From contig JALWZX010000010.1 of assembly GCA_027002375.1 (NCBI GenBank), forward strand, positions 1-8,163: 8,163 nt of DNA, written 5' to 3'. Of this stretch, positions 6,025 to 8,163 are shown piece by piece. Made by a program: the position numbers and the translations under genes. This DNA comes from a candidate division WWE3 bacterium. GTDB taxonomy: Bacteria > Patescibacteriota > WWE3 > 2-01-FULL-39-13. The notes beneath the pieces were generated by a model. That model was not told where the DNA came from, did no database searches, and saw only the letters and a list, made by a program, of their open reading frames with translations. The stretch's first letter is position 1. Each line of letters begins with the position of its first letter.

Positions 6025-6608
6025 TGTATTCTAATTGAACCAGATTTATTCAAATAAACACTCATACTTCTATCGGATGCTTCGCATTCTTTAGTAGAAT
6101 CTTTAACTGTACAAATTTTAATATCTAAAGAATCAATTGAACTCATGTCTTTATCGTTTGGTTTTCCACTTAATCGCTCGAATGCAACTGGAAATACGCC
6201 TAAATTGCAAACAGAACTCTTGTCGAATTTCACATTTTCGGGAAAATTATGCAACTGTTTTGTCTTGTTGAAAGAATCCCAATCGAAGGATAAAGAACCA
6301 GAGTTATCAACTACCTTAACCGACCCAACTGCATATCTATTAGGATTAGAATTATTACCATTAGAATCAGTAGCACACGGTTCTACAGCCCACCAAACCT
6401 TTTCTATTCCATTTGTAGTTACACCCGATCGAGCTTTCACTTGCATTAAGGATACATCTGACATAAAACTTTTAGCATTTTGACTTAAAATTTGTTTCTC
6501 TGACATTCCCTTAAAAAAAGGAATAGAAGCAACACTAAGAATCATTATTATTGCTACGGAAACCAGGACTTCTATTAATGTAAAAGCATTTACCTTTTTA
6601 TTTAACAT
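6021..6608 (-). CDS. FimT/FimU/GspH-like minor pilin
   Basis: 195 residues from the ATG at 6608. A TTG-started version from 6635 would overlap the previous gene and add nine residues to the leader, so it is rejected. The leader MLNKKVNA is cut before FTLIEVLVSVAIIMI, with Ala8 at -1, Phe at +1 and Glu at +5 (Glu13). Past the helix, the KSFMSDVSLMQVKARSG stretch, the central VAFERLSGKP turn and the C-terminal VYLNKSGSIRIQ strand match the GspH/FimT plan, which ends in a '..sG.i.v' hairpin. Four cysteines (78, 134, 166, 175). It starts 8 nt after the major pilin gene without a Shine-Dalgarno, so it is probably co-translated. A terminator hairpin begins at its stop codon. Confidence 0.9.
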   Translation of the reverse strand: MLNKKVNAFTLIEVLVSVAIIMILSVASIPFFKGMSEKQILSQNAKSFMSDVSLMQVKARSGVTTNGIEKVWWAVEPCATDSNGNNSNPNRYAVGSVKVVDNSGSLSFDWDSFNKTKQLHNFPENVKFDKSSVCNLGVFPVAFERLSGKPNDKDMSSIDSLDIKICTVKDSTKECEASDRSMSVYLNKSGSIRIQ

Positions 6609-6616
6609 AATGTCGA

Positions 6617-7162
6617 TTATTGACTTGTAACACAATAGTAATATTTGTCTCTATAAGGCATACACTTTGTGCCTTTGTAACTACTACCATTTTCTTCACT
6701 ATAATTTGATGGAACTTCATCTTCTTCAGAAGCCTCAAGTGTAGCACACAATAAAAATGACTGAGGATCTGTTTCTCCAGTATTATCCGGGTCATAATCG
6801 TAACAATAAATCATATCAGGGTCTTTCGGGTCGTGAGGAAAAGATTTTAGATATACATCTGTTGATCCGCCATTTCCAGTAAGTTGGTTTTCAAGATCAT
6901 TGATTTTCTCTTCACTGTCTGAACCGTTAACGACAGGGTATTCGTTGTTATCAGCATAGTATTGTTCTAATGCCACAGCTATAACCGTCACGTCACTTCT
7001 TCGTTGAGAATCTCTTGCACGAGCAAATTGTTTTGCGGGGTTAATCATTGTTATAAACGCGGCGGATAACACCGCAATTATTGCCATAACTATGATTATT
7101 TCAACAAGTGTAAATGCTTTACGGTTAGTATAAGAATTAACTTGGGCAGTAGTATGTTTCAT
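6617..7162 (-). CDS. Major type IV pilin / GspG-like pilin
   Basis: 181 residues. The class III leader MKHTTAQVNSYTNRKA is cleaved before FTLVEIIIVMAIIAVLSAAF, with Ala16 at -1, Phe at +1 and Glu at +5 (Glu21). The motif INPAKQFARARDSQRRSDV, then IAVALEQYYADNNEYP (about 61-76), is the classic GspG/pilin alpha1-C pattern ('RD..R..D......ALe.Yy.dn..YP'). The C-terminal domain is acidic and has four cysteines (120, 139, 167, 177); the last two could close a C-terminal loop. It follows the peptidase gene after 39 nt and has its own -10-like box, so close that the start codon may be the first transcribed base. It is the likeliest main filament subunit, but a DNA-uptake or secretion pseudopilus cannot be excluded from this window. 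Confidence 0.92.
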   Translation of the reverse strand: MKHTTAQVNSYTNRKAFTLVEIIIVMAIIAVLSAAFITMINPAKQFARARDSQRRSDVTVIAVALEQYYADNNEYPVVNGSDSEEKINDLENQLTGNGGSTDVYLKSFPHDPKDPDMIYCYDYDPDNTGETDPQSFLLCATLEASEEDEVPSNYSEENGSSYKGTKCMPYRDKYYYCVTSQ

Positions 7163-7168
7163 ACTAAA

Positions 7169-7177
7169 ATTGTACCA
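7169..7177 (-). promoter_or_regulatory. Extended -10 promoter of the major pilin gene
   Basis: On the minus strand this reads TGGTACAAT, an extended -10 (TGn plus TACAAT), 6 nt before the ATG at 7162. No good -35 is seen at 17 nt spacing (atgcga), as is common for extended -10 promoters. The same core with TATAAT lies upstream of the peptidase gene, and both are followed by TTT. Transcription would begin at or within two bases of the start codon. Confidence 0.55.
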
Positions 7178-7201
7178 TTATTTTAAGCTCTTCGCATTAA
7201 T

Positions 7202-8101
7202 TTAATAATGTAGTAGGCTTAAATACCAATTGATGATTTGATTTCCCCATAATAGGGTAACAATAAACCCTAAAACTAAAAATGGGCCAAATGGAATCAT
7301 ATATTTTCTACCTTTTTTATATACAACCATCAAAAACACACCAACAACTGACCCTAATATAAAAGCACCAAACCACATAATTATAGATAGTTGAAATGTT
7401 AAGTAAATCGCTAATGCACCTGATAAATAAATATCACCTTCACCTAGTGCCTTCTTTCTTGTAATAAAAAACAGTGCAGCAAAAAATATCAACATACTTA
7501 CGGCAGAGATTACATGGCTAATTATTGGCGTGAAGAATACAGAATATTCGGCGAAATCTAGATTAAATAGTACACGAATAATTGCAAATATTATAAAATT
7601 AACTACTAATAATAGTGTGTAAATATCTGGAATGAGTTTATAACGTAAATCTGAAAAGAAAATTAGAATTAATAATGTGAATAAAATTAATATAAATAAC
7701 AAGAAAAACAATGAATCAATAGACAATAATGTGGAAGTTATAGAAAAACTTGACTTATATAGATACCAGTAAAAAATACTAGCATAAGTTATTGCAACTG
7801 TTAATTCTGTAATTGGTAAAATTTTAGGAATTGATGCATGGCAATATCTGCATTTTCCTTTAAGCCAAATAAAAGAGAGTAGGGGAATTAAATCTTTTAA
7901 ATGTAGTTCATGACCGCATGATTCGCAATGTGATCTACCTTTAATAAATTGTTCGTCACGGATAACACGATCTATTATCACGTTTAGAAATGACCCAATA
8001 AATAGAGATATAATAAATATGAAAATTAGAAAGGTAATAAAGAGGATCAATAATAAATTTAGCTTGGAAAATCCGCCAAAGGCAGTTGGCGGAATAGACA
8101 C
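7202..8101 (-). CDS. pilD: Type IV prepilin peptidase (leader peptidase/N-methyltransferase, PilD/GspO family)
   Basis: 299 residues from GTG at 8101. It cleaves the class III leaders of the pilins encoded downstream, and PilD-family enzymes usually also methylate the new N-terminus. It is an inner-membrane enzyme with many hydrophobic segments. The N-terminal family motif GSFLNVIIDR is at 36-45. The cytoplasmic zinc-type loop with C59-x2-C62 and C84-x2-C87 is intact. The two catalytic aspartates of this aspartyl protease family are D151 (in FFSDLRYKLIPD) and D223 (GEGD, the GxGD motif). IPFGPFLVLG near 269-278 is also typical. The start is uncertain: the first dozen codons coincide with a perfect hairpin (8072-8093), and a TTG at 8050 would give a more usual N-terminus directly before the first membrane helix. 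No Shine-Dalgarno precedes either. Confidence 0.95.
   Translation of the reverse strand: MSIPPTAFGGFSKLNLLLILFITFLIFIFIISLFIGSFLNVIIDRVIRDEQFIKGRSHCESCGHELHLKDLIPLLSFIWLKGKCRYCHASIPKILPITELTVAITYASIFYWYLYKSSFSITSTLLSIDSLFFLLFILILFTLLILIFFSDLRYKLIPDIYTLLLVVNFIIFAIIRVLFNLDFAEYSVFFTPIISHVISAVSMLIFFAALFFITRKKALGEGDIYLSGALAIYLTFQLSIIMWFGAFILGSVVGVFLMVVYKKGRKYMIPFGPFLVLGFIVTLLWGNQIINWYLSLLHY
8072..8093. other. Perfect inverted repeat at the 5' end of the peptidase gene
   Basis: tccgccaa (8072-8079) pairs with ttggcgga (8086-8093) around a 6-base loop. Read on the minus strand, the stem is followed by TTTTCC. It lies about 30 nt downstream of the predicted transcription start, so it could be a 5'-UTR hairpin or weak attenuator if translation begins at the TTG at 8050. 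If GTG at 8101 is used, it instead encodes residues 3-10. Confidence 0.65.
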
Positions 8102-8133
8102 TCTGTATTATTTTGCTGATATATCCAGTGAAA

Positions 8134-8142
8134 ATTATACCA
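8134..8142 (-). promoter_or_regulatory. Extended -10 promoter of the prepilin peptidase gene
   Basis: On the minus strand this reads TGGTATAAT, a consensus -10 with the extended TGn, 32 nt before the GTG at 8101. A transcription start is expected near 8124-8129. The -35 region (TATTAA at 17 nt spacing) is poor. The rest of 8102-8163 shows no coding frame of note and probably is the upstream intergenic region. Confidence 0.55.
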
Positions 8143-8163
8143 AAATTTATAATGAATTAATAC

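Noticed and set aside
6609..6635. TTG-started extension of the FimT/GspH-like pilin
   Set aside because: The ATG at 6608 gives a compact leader and avoids overlap with the major pilin gene.

Overview
This window looks like part of the type IV pilus (T4P) locus of an AT-rich bacterium (about one-third G+C by eye). The best guess for the source is a member of the Patescibacteria/CPR. This rests on the AT-rich, Lys/Asn/Ser/Asp-rich proteins, the typical small pilin sequence, a secreted Cys-rich protein of a kind I associate with those genomes, and the near absence of Shine-Dalgarno sequences. No ribosomal or other marker gene is present, so the assignment is an inference. All genes are on the minus strand and read right to left. 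TAA, TAG and TGA all serve as stops, so the standard bacterial code fits.

Layout in the direction of transcription: (i) a promoter with an extended -10 box at about 8134-8142, then a prepilin peptidase (PilD type, 7202-8101). (ii) A second, matching -10 box at 7169-7177, placed so that the mRNA of the major-pilin/GspG-like gene (6617-7162) should be leaderless or nearly so, followed by a FimT/GspH-like minor pilin (6021-6608). (iii) A 180-bp gene-free stretch (5840-6020) packed with hairpins. It includes two copies of a 57-bp repeat, one of which forms a clean terminator right at the stop codon of the FimT/GspH-like gene. (iv) A tightly packed run of a PilV/GspI-like pilin (5303-5839), a PilW/GspJ-like pilin (4664-5296), and two tandem PilX/GspK-like paralogues (3816-4661 and 2942-3808). 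(v) A membrane-anchored cupredoxin-like protein with no copper ligands (2334-2945). (vi) A 734-residue secreted Cys-rich protein with a PKD/Ig-like domain, three DUF4215-type repeats and a beta-solenoid-like C-terminus (111-2315). (vii) The first 53 codons of a further gene that leaves the window (1-160).

How they fit together: PilD cleaves the class III leaders of the six pilins. The GspG-like pilin would build the filament. The minor pilins in H-I-J-K order (FimU-PilV-PilW-PilX order in pilus nomenclature) would form the initiating tip complex. The large secreted protein sits where PilY1 sits in Pseudomonas-type minor pilin operons but is unrelated to it in sequence, so it is a candidate tip adhesin. 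Every pilin has an even number of cysteines (4 or 6), all in the exported part, which points to disulfide-stabilised pilins. The most unusual items are the hairpin/repeat block between the two minor-pilin sets, the copper-less cupredoxin, the duplicated GspK-like pilins with six matching cysteines, and the PilY1-position protein.
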